Origin: SMAG-U1939 sp035763125
GTDB taxonomy: Bacteria > Chloroflexota > Ktedonobacteria > Ktedonobacterales > JADMIN01
DNA: 64,000 nt
Reading direction: 5' to 3'
Assembly (NCBI GenBank): GCA_035763125.1
Contig: DASUBU010000298.1
Location: forward strand, 1 to 64,000
Part shown: positions 8,474 to 17,304 of the stretch, piece after piece
Layout of the letters: every line of letters begins with the position of its first letter
Position numbering within the stretch: position 1 is the first letter of the stretch
Notes under the pieces: model-generated
What the model was told of the DNA's origin: nothing
Seen by the model: the letters and a program-made list of their open reading frames with translations, nothing else
The model's database searches: none
Translations under genes and position numbers: made by a program

Positions 8474-9250
8474 TCACGCCGTCGGGATGGCGTGGTGGGC
8501 TGTGATGGCGAGCCAGAAGATGTCGGCCAGGACCTCGTAGCCGGCGCTGGAGGGATGGAAGCCATCGGCGGCGACGTACTCTGGGTGCCCCTCCAGATTG
8601 GAGCTGTACAGGTCCACCAGCGTCGCACCGTGGCGTGCGACGAGCGGATTGATGACATCGTTCCATTGCCGGGACAGCGCGCGAATCTGGGCGGGCGACT
8701 CGCCCTGCAAGCAGGGGCTCTCGGGCGCTCCTTGCTTGAAATACGGGAGCTCGCTCATGTCGGGGGTATTGGCCACGAAGACGTCCGCGTGAGTCTGCGA
8801 CTGGAGCTGGTCGAGCAGCGTATTGAGGCTGGCAGCATACTGGGTGAGCGGCGTGCAATTGCGGAAGTCATTGCCGACCAGCCAGACGGTGACGAGCGTC
8901 GGCTGAAGCGCGATGACCTTGGGCAGCTCGCGGGTGAGGGCGTCTTGCACCAGCGCGCCGCTGATGCCGACGTTGAGGGCGCGCGAGTGGGCGGGCAGGT
9001 GGGCGATCAGGCGCGGGACGTAGCCCTCGGTATTGGGGTGCGTCGCGCCGACGCCGACGGCGTCCGAAGCGCCAATCGCGGCGTAGACGACTGGCGGGAA
9101 GACGGTGGGCGTGGGCGCCGCACGGCGGATGGCCGCCGAGGGACTGGAGCCGCAGGCCGCGAACAGGAGCGAGGCGGTCGTGAGGAGCAGTGGGAACAAC
9201 GCGGCAGCGCGCCGGGGAGCATGTAGTACACGGATGGCACGCTTGTCCAT
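8474..9250 (-). CDS. SGNH/GDSL-family hydrolase lipoprotein
   Basis: 258 residues from ATG 9250, preceded by GAGAGGATC. The N-terminus has basic residues, a hydrophobic stretch and the lipobox LLFAAC (Cys33), so the protein is probably exported and lipid-anchored. The SGNH blocks are present: AAIGASDAVG with Ser62 as nucleophile, GIS, GNDF with the oxyanion Asn, and DGFHPS with the catalytic Asp/His near the C-terminus. The family contains esterases and lipases acting on acyl or acetyl esters, often of cell-surface polymers. The exact substrate is unknown. Confidence 0.85.
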   Translation of the reverse strand: MDKRAIRVLHAPRRAAALFPLLLTTASLLFAACGSSPSAAIRRAAPTPTVFPPVVYAAIGASDAVGVGATHPNTEGYVPRLIAHLPAHSRALNVGISGALVQDALTRELPKVIALQPTLVTVWLVGNDFRNCTPLTQYAASLNTLLDQLQSQTHADVFVANTPDMSELPYFKQGAPESPCLQGESPAQIRALSRQWNDVINPLVARHGATLVDLYSSNLEGHPEYVAADGFHPSSAGYEVLADIFWLAITAHHAIPTA

Positions 9251-9450
9251 GATCCTCTCCTCTTCGCTACGATAAGGCACTCGGCAAACATCGGATGAAG
9301 CTGTACAGGAAATCGTAGCGAGGCAGTATGCGGAGCGTCAACTTGGGAATCACACCCTTGGACGAGCCGAAGAGCAGGAGCTATGTGCAGGATCACCTGG
9401 CCTCCCAGATGCCATCCGAGAAGCCAGGCGAGAGGTGAGCCGCAAGCATC

Positions 9451-10152
9451 CTAGCGTCGGCTACTGGTAAGCCGGCTCGCCAGCAGCACCACACTTGCCG
9501 CCGCGAGGAAGAGGCCTGTGTCGAGCGCACCGCCGTAGGCGATGCTCGGCGTGAACCAGGGCGAAGGCAGCCCATCAAGCAAGAAGAAGCTCAGGCCGAG
9601 CAGGCCCGCGCCCGCCGCGGCGAAGGGCGCCAGCGCGTCGAGCAGCCGCGCTCCGCGCGCGAAGGCCGCACCCCAGATGCCCGTCAGCCGCCGTTGGGCT
9701 GTGCGTCGCAGCAGCTCGACCAATCCCGCCGCGATCAGGCCCAGACCGGCCAGTATCTCACCCCACTCGATCAGATAGCCGAAGGCGACCGCGTTCGGCA
9801 TGACAAGCACGCGCAGCAGGGCGGCGAAGAAGCTGGGCAATCGCCCGCCGCTGAGCGCGCTTGCCAGCAGGCTGCTCAGCGTGCCAGGGAAACCACTGTA
9901 CAGTAGTTTGTCCACCCCCGACACCAGCCACTCGTAGCCGATGAGCAGCTCCAGACCCGCCAGCGCGATATTACGCGAGATAGCTGGCGTTGCCAGCGTC
10001 GCCGCCAGCGCATGCCGATCGCCGCGGCGGCTGTGACGGCGGTAAAGCCCTTCGGGAAGACGAGGCATACGGGGAGAGTGTCGTACATGCGGCTGGCGCC
10101 GGGTCTGCCGGGCCGACGGGGGCGAGCGTCGTGACGTGATATGAATGGCCAT
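9451..10152 (-). CDS. DoxX/DoxD-like integral membrane protein (copy 1)
   Basis: 233 residues from ATG 10152 with a GAAGGAGGG ribosome site. A basic, disordered-looking N-terminus of about 55 residues is followed by four or more hydrophobic segments. The core GLELLIGYEWLVSGVDKLLY and LRVLVMPNA ... YLIEWGEILAGLGLI match the DoxX family pattern and are clearly related to the second copy at 30787-31464. DoxX/DoxD proteins are membrane parts of thiol- or thiosulfate-linked quinone redox systems in some organisms, but most members have no tested role. Confidence 0.75.
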   Translation of the reverse strand: MAIHITSRRSPPSARQTRRQPHVRHSPRMPRLPEGLYRRHSRRGDRHALAATLATPAISRNIALAGLELLIGYEWLVSGVDKLLYSGFPGTLSSLLASALSGGRLPSFFAALLRVLVMPNAVAFGYLIEWGEILAGLGLIAAGLVELLRRTAQRRLTGIWGAAFARGARLLDALAPFAAAGAGLLGLSFFLLDGLPSPWFTPSIAYGGALDTGLFLAAASVVLLASRLTSSRR

Positions 10153-10622
10153 CTGGCCCTCCTTCGCGGAGCGCCACGCCGGAGCTATCAGCAGGACCTC
10201 GTCGCGCTCCACACCCTGGATGATATGGCCGCATAGACGGCTGCGGATCAGGTACAGACTGTATTCTTCGGCCGCGATGGGTAGGAATGCGGCCTACTGT
10301 GTCGCGCCCGTGTGGGCGGGTAACAGGACTCGATCTCATGCGCCGCGACGTGCAACATGCACGCCCCGCCCTGGCTTATCACCGCATGGGTCAGGTGGAC
10401 ACTGGAGAGGCTCGCGGAGTTGCGCAGCGTGGGCACATAGTGCTTGCCGTGCCTGTGAGCGCGCCGCTATACTCAGCGCGTGCGCCAACGGCCGGCTGCG
10501 AAGCGAGCATCGTGAAGTGTGGCGCCGGGCGATGCAGGTATCGCCCCTACAGGTAATCCGGCTGGCTGCCACGCGAGGCGACGAGTCGGCCGTGGCTGGG
10601 ATAGATGAAGGGTGACACGCGC
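10153..10622. other. Divergent intergenic region
   Basis: 470 bases between the DoxX-like gene (-) and galE (+). Several antisense-looking open frames cross it but none has a ribosome site or protein-like composition. No RNA gene or clear promoter was recognised. Confidence 0.4.
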
Positions 10623-11597
10623 ATGCGAGTGTTGGTAACCGGTGGGGCCGGCTTTATTGGAAGCGTGATCGTCGAGGAGCTGATCGAGGCCGGGCATACG
10701 CCAGTGGTCTACGACTCACTAGCGAAGGGGCGGCGCGCGGCCCTGGCGCCGGAGGTGGCGCTGATCGAGGGCGACGTGCGCGACACGGCGGCCATGCGGC
10801 GCGCACTTGACGAACATGCCATCGAGGCGGTCATCCACATGGCGGGCCTGATCGAGGTCGGCCTCTCGGTCACGCACCCTGGCCTGTTCTTCGAGGTCAA
10901 CGTCGGCGGTACCCTGAGCGTGGTGCGGGCGATGCTTGATGCGGGCGTGAAGAAGCTCGTCTTTAGCTCGACGGCGGCGGTCTACGGCGATCCCGACCGG
11001 CTGCCCATCACCGAGGACGCGCCAGCGGCGCCGACCAATCCGTATGGCGCGTCGAAGCTGATGGTGGAGCAGATGCTGCACTGGATAGCTCCAGCGCATG
11101 GGCTGACCACCACGGCGCTGCGCTACTTCAACGCGGCCGGCGCGACCGAGGCCAACGGCGAGCTGCACGAACCCGAGACACATCTGATCCCGCTGGTGCT
11201 CGCAGCGGCGGAACAGGGCCGCCCTGTCACGATGTTTGGCACGGACTATCCCACCGCGGACGGTACGACCGTGCGCGACTACGTGCATGTGGTGGATCTG
11301 GCGCAGGCGCACCTGCGTGCCCTGGGCCGCGAGGAGCCAGGGCTGCGCGTGTACAACGTGGGCACTGGCGAGGGCTATTCGGTGCGGCAGGTGGTGGAGG
11401 CGGTGCGCCAGGTCACGGGCCTGCCCCTGCCAGTGGAGGAGCTGCCGCGGCGCGCGGGCGATCAGGTGGCGACGGTGGCGAGCAGCGAGCGCATTCGGCG
11501 CGAGCTGGGCTGGCAGCCGCGGTACGCAGATCTGCGTGAGATCGTCGGCAGCGCGTGGAACTGGCGGCGGGCACACCCGCGCGGCTATGAGGGCTAA
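10623..11597 (+). CDS. galE: UDP-glucose 4-epimerase
   Basis: 324 residues. It is an extended short-chain dehydrogenase with the NAD-binding VTGGAGFIGS at 5-14, the strand-5 SSTAAVYGDP, the catalytic tyrosine/lysine pair in NPYGASKLMVEQ and the later RYFNAAGA and TVRDYVHVVDLA typical of GalE. It interconverts UDP-glucose and UDP-galactose (or the N-acetyl forms) and so feeds exopolysaccharide or glycan synthesis. The start at 10623 was chosen because the fold begins at once (MRVLVTGG); an ATG 18 bases upstream is in frame. Confidence 0.92.
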   Translation: MRVLVTGGAGFIGSVIVEELIEAGHTPVVYDSLAKGRRAALAPEVALIEGDVRDTAAMRRALDEHAIEAVIHMAGLIEVGLSVTHPGLFFEVNVGGTLSVVRAMLDAGVKKLVFSSTAAVYGDPDRLPITEDAPAAPTNPYGASKLMVEQMLHWIAPAHGLTTTALRYFNAAGATEANGELHEPETHLIPLVLAAAEQGRPVTMFGTDYPTADGTTVRDYVHVVDLAQAHLRALGREEPGLRVYNVGTGEGYSVRQVVEAVRQVTGLPLPVEELPRRAGDQVATVASSERIRRELGWQPRYADLREIVGSAWNWRRAHPRGYEG

Positions 11598-11786
11598 GGG
11601 ACCAGATCAAGACTCCGGAGGCAACCGAAGCAGCAGTACGCATTGCCACGTGCGATGTCGTCCAGCAGCAATCCAGCTGACGCGCCTCGCCCTGCCCCTC
11701 TGCTAGATGCGGTACGTTGTAGACCAGTGCCGGTCCAAATCGCGGGCATGAGGGAGTGCGGTTAGCTAGCTGAAGGGAGGCGGCAC

Positions 11787-11953
11787 ATGTCGACGATCGC
11801 AATCGGGAGATCGCGGAGCGGGCGCAGGAGTTGGAGGCGCGCCGCGCGGCCGGCAAGGTGCGGGGACCATTGCGGACGGCGCTGCTGGTCGCTGGCATCA
11901 CGCTGATCATCTTCGCGTTGGTGATCGCGTACTGGCTGCTGGTGGTGCGATAG
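11787..11953 (+). pseudogene. Small single-pass membrane protein with an apparent one-base frameshift after codon 2
   Basis: A good ribosome site (AAGGGAGG, 11773-11780) and ATG 11787 are followed at 11792 by a protein-like frame that is one base out of register. That frame reads DDRNREIAERAQELEARR, a basic linker, then a hydrophobic helix (LLVAGITLIIFALVIAYWLL) ending VVR and TAG at 11951. The frame has no ATG, GTG or TTG at its beginning and is closed by a TGA at 11771. Adding one base after ATGTC would give M-S-D-D-R-N-R. The result would be a charged helix plus one membrane segment of about 55 residues. This could be a real mutation or a sequencing error. Confidence 0.55.
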
Positions 11954-12054
11954 TGCCATAGCCGCTTGTGAAGACGCGCACAGCAGACATGGCCGGGGAG
12001 GGTGGGTGCCTTGCCCGGCCGGCCTGTTATTCGTTTGTGGGTGATGCTGGCGTC

Positions 12055-12342
12055 TTACCGCCGCACGCGCACGCGCTCGAAGCAGTCGCTGCAATAGACA
12101 GGCTTGTCGTTGCGCGGCAGGAAGGGGACCTGATCCTCTTTGCCACACTCCGCGCAGACGATAGTGTGCATCTCGCGCGGGCCGCGGTCGGCGCCCATCG
12201 TCTGGCGGCGGCGCTGGCGGCAGTTCGGGCAGCGTCCAGGCTCGTTGAGTAGGCCTTTCTGCTGATAGAACTCCTGCTCGCCTGCGCTGAAGACGAACAT
12301 CTCGCCACACTCACGACACTGCAGGTTCTTGTCCTCGTACAT
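12055..12342 (-). CDS. Small double zinc-ribbon protein (CxxC-x17-CxxC family)
   Basis: 95 residues with eight cysteines in four CxxC pairs. The first half, CRECGEMFVFSAGEQEFYQ and later CPNC, matches the 'probable zinc-ribbon' type in which a FSAGEQ-FY-KGL stretch separates the pairs. The second half, CAEC and CSDC separated by 17 residues, fits the CxxC-x17-CxxC family. It probably binds two zinc ions and may touch nucleic acid or ribosomes; function is unknown. It is divergent from tgt. The longer frame running to 13740 is antisense to tgt and is not part of the gene. Confidence 0.8.
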   Translation of the reverse strand: MYEDKNLQCRECGEMFVFSAGEQEFYQQKGLLNEPGRCPNCRQRRRQTMGADRGPREMHTIVCAECGKEDQVPFLPRNDKPVYCSDCFERVRVRR

Positions 12343-12639
12343 GTGTCTTGCAGGACCTCCACTTCGCGATGGCATTCGGCCTGGTCCGCCGCGCTTTGAT
12401 TGCCAAGTTCGCGCCGTACCCGACGAGCAGCTCGGCACGCCTCCCTGGGAATACATCCCCTGGGAACCCGGTGGAAACCGAGCAAAGGATACATGAATAG
12501 CGTGCGATTGGCAATCCCTCGCCACGAAACCTGTTCCCAGCGCTGTGCGAGGCCGTGCGGAAAGCGATACAATGAGGGGCACGTCACGACAGAATTCCTG
12601 ATGCGCGGCGAGCGTGTGAGGGCAGGAGGAACGCGGATA

Positions 12640-13899
12640 GTGCAGGCAGCGGAGACGAACGAGCGCGACGAGCGGGACACCGCGGTGGTGGCTGCGGCGA
12701 ATGATCTGCCAGTCGGGCAGGCGCTGAGCTTCGAGGTGATCGCGCGAGACGAGACGACAGGCGCGCGGGCGGGTCTCCTGCGGACGCCGCATGGCGCGGT
12801 GCGGACGCCGGTCTTCATGCCGGTGGGCACGCACGCGACGGTCAAGGCGGTTGGTCCGGACGACCTGGATGCCATCGGCGCGCAGATCGTGCTCTCGAAC
12901 ACCTATCATCTGCTGCTGCGCCCCGGTCCTGACCTGGTGGCTGAGTTCGGCGGATTGCACGGCTTCATGCGCTGGCCGCGGCCGATCCTGACCGATAGCG
13001 GCGGCTTTCAGGTCTTCAGCCTGGGCAATCTGCGGGAGGTGAACGAGCAGGGTGTGCGATTCCGCTCGCATCTGGACGGCGCCGAGCTGCTGATGACGCC
13101 GGAGAGTGTGATGCAGGTGGAGGCCAAGCTCGGCGCCGACATCATCCTGCCGCTCGATGTGTGCCCGCCGTATCCCTGCCCGCCGGAGGAGGCGCGGGCG
13201 GCCACTGAGCGCACACACCGCTGGGCTGAGCGCGCACTGGCGGCGAAGGTGCGCGCCGATCAGGCGCTCTTTGGCATTCCGCAGGGTGGGATGGATGCCG
13301 AACAGCGAGCGGCGAGCGCGCGCACGATTGGTGCGCTGCCCTTCGACGGATTCTCGATCGGCGGGCTCTCGGTCGGCGAGCCCAAAGATCTGATGTGGCG
13401 CATGCTGGAGGCGGCAGTGCCAGAGTTGCCGGATGCCAGGCCGCGGCACCTGCTGGGCGTCGGCTCGCCGGACGATCTGCTGGAGGGTGTCGCGCGCGGA
13501 GTGGACATGTTCGATTGCGTGCTGCCCACACGAACGGCGCGCACCGGTGGACTCTACACGCCTGCGGGGCGCGTCAACGTGCGCGCGGCGCGCTGGCGAG
13601 CCGAGCGCGGGCCGGTGGATCCCACCTGTGATTGCTACACGTGCCGCACATTCAGCGCGGGCTATTTGCACCACCTGATCCGCGCGGAGGAGGATGAGAG
13701 CCGAGGTGAGCTGCTCTATTACCGGCTGGCCAGCATCCACAATCTGCGCTTCCTGATCCGGCTGATGGAGGGCGCGCGGCAGGCGATCATCGAGGGCAGC
13801 TTCCCGGCATACCGCGCACGCTTTATGGAAGGCTTCACGCCACCTGACCGCGAGGTCGCCGAGCAGCAGCGGCGCAAGCGGGCTGGGAAGACGCAGTAG
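12640..13899 (+). CDS. tgt: tRNA-guanine transglycosylase (queuine/preQ1 insertion)
   Basis: 419 residues from a GTG at 12640 with AGGAGGA 9 bases upstream. It exchanges G34 for preQ1 in tRNAs with GUN anticodons. Signatures seen are TPVFMPVGTHATVKA, SNTYHLLLRPG, ILTDSGGFQVFSL with catalytic Asp119, and DCVLPTRTARTG with the second catalytic Asp. The zinc site is CDCYTC followed by HHLIRAEE. A roughly 30-residue N-terminal extension before the conserved fold is unusual. No other queuosine gene is close. The longer open frame upstream overlaps the promoter region of the divergent zinc-ribbon gene. Confidence 0.95.
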   Translation: MQAAETNERDERDTAVVAAANDLPVGQALSFEVIARDETTGARAGLLRTPHGAVRTPVFMPVGTHATVKAVGPDDLDAIGAQIVLSNTYHLLLRPGPDLVAEFGGLHGFMRWPRPILTDSGGFQVFSLGNLREVNEQGVRFRSHLDGAELLMTPESVMQVEAKLGADIILPLDVCPPYPCPPEEARAATERTHRWAERALAAKVRADQALFGIPQGGMDAEQRAASARTIGALPFDGFSIGGLSVGEPKDLMWRMLEAAVPELPDARPRHLLGVGSPDDLLEGVARGVDMFDCVLPTRTARTGGLYTPAGRVNVRAARWRAERGPVDPTCDCYTCRTFSAGYLHHLIRAEEDESRGELLYYRLASIHNLRFLIRLMEGARQAIIEGSFPAYRARFMEGFTPPDREVAEQQRRKRAGKTQ

Positions 13900-14036
13900 C
13901 CTGCGCGTCGGACCTCGGGCCGCACATCATGCCTGCGCTGGCCGTCGAGGCTGGTCTGTCGTGCTACACTGGCGGCGTTACCAGGCAGCGTAGTGGCGGC
14001 TGGCAGGGCGTGATGGTCCACGCGGGAGAATTGGTG

Positions 14037-15653
14037 ATGGATGCGATGGCAGCGAGCGGCGCGAAAGTGGGGACGGCGGCGAGCGAGTTGACCCGGCGCG
14101 GCGCGGCGGAGCTGGCGGAGATGATCGCGCGTGGCGAGGTCTCGGCGGCTGAGGTGGTCGAGGCGCACATCACGCGGATCGAAGCGGTCAACCCGGCGCT
14201 TAACGCGGTGGTGGTCAAGCGCTACGACGAGGCGCGGGCGGAGGCGCGGACTGCCGACCTGCGGCGAGTGCGTGGTGAGCTGGCGGGGCCGCTGCACGGC
14301 GTGCCAGTGACGATCAAGGAAGCGTTCGACGTGGTGGGGACGCCCGCGACGTTTGGGCTGCGCTCGCGGGCGAGCCGGCTGGCCGAGCGCGACGACCTCT
14401 ACGTGGCACGGCTGCGAGCGGCGGGAGCCATCGTGCTGGGCAAGACCAACGTGCCGCAGGTGCTTTTCTACAACGAGACCGATAGCCCGGTCTATGGCCG
14501 CACGAACAATCCCTGGAATCTCGCGCGCACGCCTGGCGGCAGCAGCGGCGGAGAGGCGGCGATCATCGCGGTGGGTGGCTCGCCGCTCGGGCTAGGATCT
14601 GATATCGCCGGGAGCCTGCGCCTGCCCGCTGCGTACTGCGGGATTTGCAGTCTGCGGCCGACGGCCGGACGGCTGCCGGATTTCGCTGACTTCGGCATGT
14701 CGCACGGGCAGGCGGCGATTCTCTCGCAGGCGGGGCCGATGGCGCGCAGCGTGCGCGACGTGGCGCAGGCGCTTCGTGTGCTCAACGGCAGCAGTGGCGG
14801 CGGAGGCGCGCAACGAGTGGGCGAGCTGCCGCGCCCGCTGGGAAACCCTGACGATGTGGATCTCGCGGGCCTGCGGGTGGCCTACTTCGCGGATGACGGC
14901 ACACTGACGCCGGCACCCGGCGTCCGCCGGGCGGTGACGGAGGCGGCGGGGATGCTGGCCGGACGAGGCGCGCAGGTGGTCGAGTGGCGCCCACCGGACC
15001 CAGAGCGGGTAGCACACCTGGTGCTCGGCATCTTCGCCGCGGACGGCGCGCGCCGCATCAAGCGCTTCATCGGGCGCGACCCGAAGGATCCGCGCATTGC
15101 CCAACTGTTGCTGCTGGCGGGGCTGCCGCGGCCAGTGCTGGGCCTGCTGAGCGTGCTGCTGGCGGCCACAGGCCAGCGCGGCCAGCGCGAGATGGTGCGT
15201 GCTTTCGGCCGGCACGACACGCTGCACTATTGGGAGCTAGTGGAGGCGCAGCAAGCCTACCAGCGGGAGTTCGCGCGCGCGCTGGCGGAAGACGAGGGCG
15301 GCCCATTTGACGTGATCGTCTGCCCGGCGCACGCGCTGCCGGCGCTGCCACATGGCGCGTCGAAGCAGATCGTGACCGGCGGCACCTACGCGATTCTGGT
15401 CAACCTGCTCGGCTATCCAGCCGGGATCGTGCCGGTGACGCGCGTGCGGCCAGGCGAGGAGACAGAGCGTAAGAGCTCGGCTGATGTGGTGCTGCGCGCG
15501 GCACGCAGGGCTGAACGCGGGACGGCTGGGCTGCCGGTAGGCGTGCAGGTGATCGCGCGGCCCTGGCGCGAGCATGTCGCGCTGGCGGCGCTGGCGGCCA
15601 TCGAGGCGGGAGCGCGCGCGAGCGGCGAGCATCCAGGCATGCCGGAGCTGTAG
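14037..15653 (+). CDS. Amidase signature family hydrolase
   Basis: 538 residues. It has the Ser-cisSer-Lys triad of the amidase signature family: Lys in PVTIKEAFDV, the Gly/Ser loop TPGGSSGGEAA and the nucleophile region GSDIAGSLRLPAAYCG. It hydrolyses a C-N amide bond; members include GatA, fatty-acid amide hydrolases and nitrilase-linked amidases. GatB/GatC genes are absent beside it, so a glutamyl-tRNA role is unlikely. The start at 14037 follows GGGAGA at 14023-14028; a GTG three bases earlier is equally possible. Confidence 0.88.
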   Translation: MDAMAASGAKVGTAASELTRRGAAELAEMIARGEVSAAEVVEAHITRIEAVNPALNAVVVKRYDEARAEARTADLRRVRGELAGPLHGVPVTIKEAFDVVGTPATFGLRSRASRLAERDDLYVARLRAAGAIVLGKTNVPQVLFYNETDSPVYGRTNNPWNLARTPGGSSGGEAAIIAVGGSPLGLGSDIAGSLRLPAAYCGICSLRPTAGRLPDFADFGMSHGQAAILSQAGPMARSVRDVAQALRVLNGSSGGGGAQRVGELPRPLGNPDDVDLAGLRVAYFADDGTLTPAPGVRRAVTEAAGMLAGRGAQVVEWRPPDPERVAHLVLGIFAADGARRIKRFIGRDPKDPRIAQLLLLAGLPRPVLGLLSVLLAATGQRGQREMVRAFGRHDTLHYWELVEAQQAYQREFARALAEDEGGPFDVIVCPAHALPALPHGASKQIVTGGTYAILVNLLGYPAGIVPVTRVRPGEETERKSSADVVLRAARRAERGTAGLPVGVQVIARPWREHVALAALAAIEAGARASGEHPGMPEL

Positions 15654-15656
15654 AGA

Positions 15657-15684
15657 GGCGCGCGGCTACTGCCACCCGCGCGCC
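15657..15684. terminator. GC-rich hairpin between convergent genes
   Basis: GGCGCGCGG (15657-15665) and CCGCGCGCC (15676-15684) form a 9-bp stem with a 10-base loop just after the amidase stop and ahead of the convergent ECF41-like gene. No T-tract follows, so a terminator role is only likely. Confidence 0.4.
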
Positions 15685-15788
15685 GCGCGGCGCGGCGCCC
15701 AAAAGGCCGGCAGCGACAGCCGCCGGCAAGGTACATCAGGCTGCTCCCGCATTTCTGTACCTGGAAGTCAGCGCTCACGTATTCGGCT

Positions 15789-16688
15789 TCAGTCAGCCGT
15801 GGCGCGTCTGCCGTCGAGGACCACCGGATCGAGCTGGCGAAGGCGCTCGGGGTCGGCGACCAGGTCGATCGCCACGATCTTGTCGTGTGTCACGGTGAAC
15901 ACGAAAGCGACACGCGTTTGCCCGCCTGGCGCCCATACGGCTCCCACGGCTCCGCTCATGCGCGCCACGCGTGCGCCCCGGACTCCCGCGAACCGCCTGG
16001 CCATGTCTTGCGCGCCTCGGACCCCGTTCCATGCGCCCAGGGCCAGGGCCGTGTCGTCTGCGCGGAGCACGACCTCTGGATCGAGCAGCGCGAGCAGCGC
16101 CTCGAAGTCACCGCTGCGCGACGCGGCGAGGAAGGCGTTGACCACGTTGCGCTGGCTGGTGAGATCCGCGTCAAGGTCCGCTGCCGCTCGCTGCCCGCGT
16201 ACCCGGCGGCGTGCACGGCTCGCGAGCTGCCGCGCCGCAGTCGGCGAGCGCCCTACGATGGGTGCGATCTCGTCGAAGGGCACGTCGAACAGGTCGTGCA
16301 GCACGAACGCGAGGCGCTCGGCTGGGTTCAGCGTGTCAAGGACCACGAGCAGCGCGAGACCAACCGCGTCGGCCATGAGTGCTTCTTGCTCGGGATCTAT
16401 CTCGCCTTCACGGGTTGTGATTGGCTCTGACAACTGTTGCGCATCCAGTGGCTTCTCACGCCGCGACTCGCGCGAGCGGAGCATGTCGAGGCAGACCCGT
16501 GCGACAACTGTCGTCAGCCATCCACCGAGGTTCGCGACATCGCTGGTGTCGGCGCGGCTGAGGTGCAGCCAGGCTTCCTGGACGGCATCGTCCGCCTCGC
16601 TCGCGGAGCCGAGCATGCGATAGGCCACCGCGCGCAGATGTGCCCGGCGCTCTTCGAATTGTTGGGCAAGCGGATCGTGTTGGCTCAT
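15789..16688 (-). CDS. ECF41/SigJ-like sigma factor with SnoaL-like C-terminal domain
   Basis: 299 residues. Region 2 (AVAYRMLGSASEADDAVQEAW) and region 4 (LNPAERLAFVLHDLFDVPFDEIA ...) are followed by a roughly 120-residue SnoaL/NTF2-like domain, the ECF41 layout in which the tail regulates the sigma factor in cis. The usual DGGGK/R motif is replaced here by a stretch reading RADDTALALG, and the terminal NPDKL motif appears as ADPERL. ECF41 genes usually sit beside a carboxymuconolactone decarboxylase, oxidoreductase or epimerase target gene; here a VOC protein and a DUF1801 protein are divergent instead. AAGGA precedes the ATG. Confidence 0.88.
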   Translation of the reverse strand: MSQHDPLAQQFEERRAHLRAVAYRMLGSASEADDAVQEAWLHLSRADTSDVANLGGWLTTVVARVCLDMLRSRESRREKPLDAQQLSEPITTREGEIDPEQEALMADAVGLALLVVLDTLNPAERLAFVLHDLFDVPFDEIAPIVGRSPTAARQLASRARRRVRGQRAAADLDADLTSQRNVVNAFLAASRSGDFEALLALLDPEVVLRADDTALALGAWNGVRGAQDMARRFAGVRGARVARMSGAVGAVWAPGGQTRVAFVFTVTHDKIVAIDLVADPERLRQLDPVVLDGRRATAD

Positions 16689-16795
16689 CGGTCACATTCC
16701 TTCTTCGCGGTCCGTCATAGCTGTGACGAGCGAAACCCGGCCGATGTGACCGGCAGAGCGCGTCAAGAATACCGCGGCAACCAGAGGGTACCGAC

Positions 16796-17188
16796 ATGAA
16801 GATCAAGCTGACGAGTGTGTACGTGGACGACCAGGACAAGGCCTTGCGTTATTATACGGAGGTGCTGGGTTTTGTGAAGAAAGCCGACGTTACGCAAGGC
16901 CCATATCGCTGGCTGACCGTCGCCTCGGCAGAGGAGCCGGACGGCACCGAGCTGCAGCTGGCGCTGAACGACAACCCGGCGGCCAAGGGCTACCAACAGG
17001 CGATGTTCGAGCAGGGCCAGCCCGCGGCGATGTTCCTCACCGCCGATGTGACAGCCGACTACGAGCGCATCCAGGCTCGCGGAGCCAAGTTCACGATGCC
17101 GCCAACCAAGGTCACCGGCTCGACCATCGCCATGCTGGACGACACCTGCGGCAACCGCATTCAGCTCACCCAGTTGGAACGCTATTAA
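16796..17188 (+). CDS. VOC (glyoxalase/bleomycin-resistance-like) protein
   Basis: 130 residues with the paired beta-alpha-beta-beta-beta modules of the vicinal-oxygen-chelate fold: the first begins KLTSVYVDDQDKALRYYTEVLGF, the second MFLTADVTADYERIQARGAKF, and it ends STIAMLDDTCGNRIQLTQLE. VOC proteins use a metal to act on small electrophiles, dioxygen adducts or antibiotics. The gene starts 107 bases from the divergent ECF41-like sigma gene and is a reasonable target of that sigma factor. Confidence 0.85.
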   Translation: MKIKLTSVYVDDQDKALRYYTEVLGFVKKADVTQGPYRWLTVASAEEPDGTELQLALNDNPAAKGYQQAMFEQGQPAAMFLTADVTADYERIQARGAKFTMPPTKVTGSTIAMLDDTCGNRIQLTQLERY

Positions 17189-17304
17189 GGGCCACCCTTC
17201 AGTAGGATGACAGCCCAGTGGGCGCCTGTGGCCGCAGCTTGAACGGCGGTGTACGGCGGCGCTCATGGCTTTCATGCGGCTAAGAAAGTAACGGAGAATG
17301 CTCC

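Noticed and set aside
12343..13740. Large minus-strand extension of the zinc-ribbon gene
   Set aside because: It covers tgt on the other strand; the clear protein starts at 12342.
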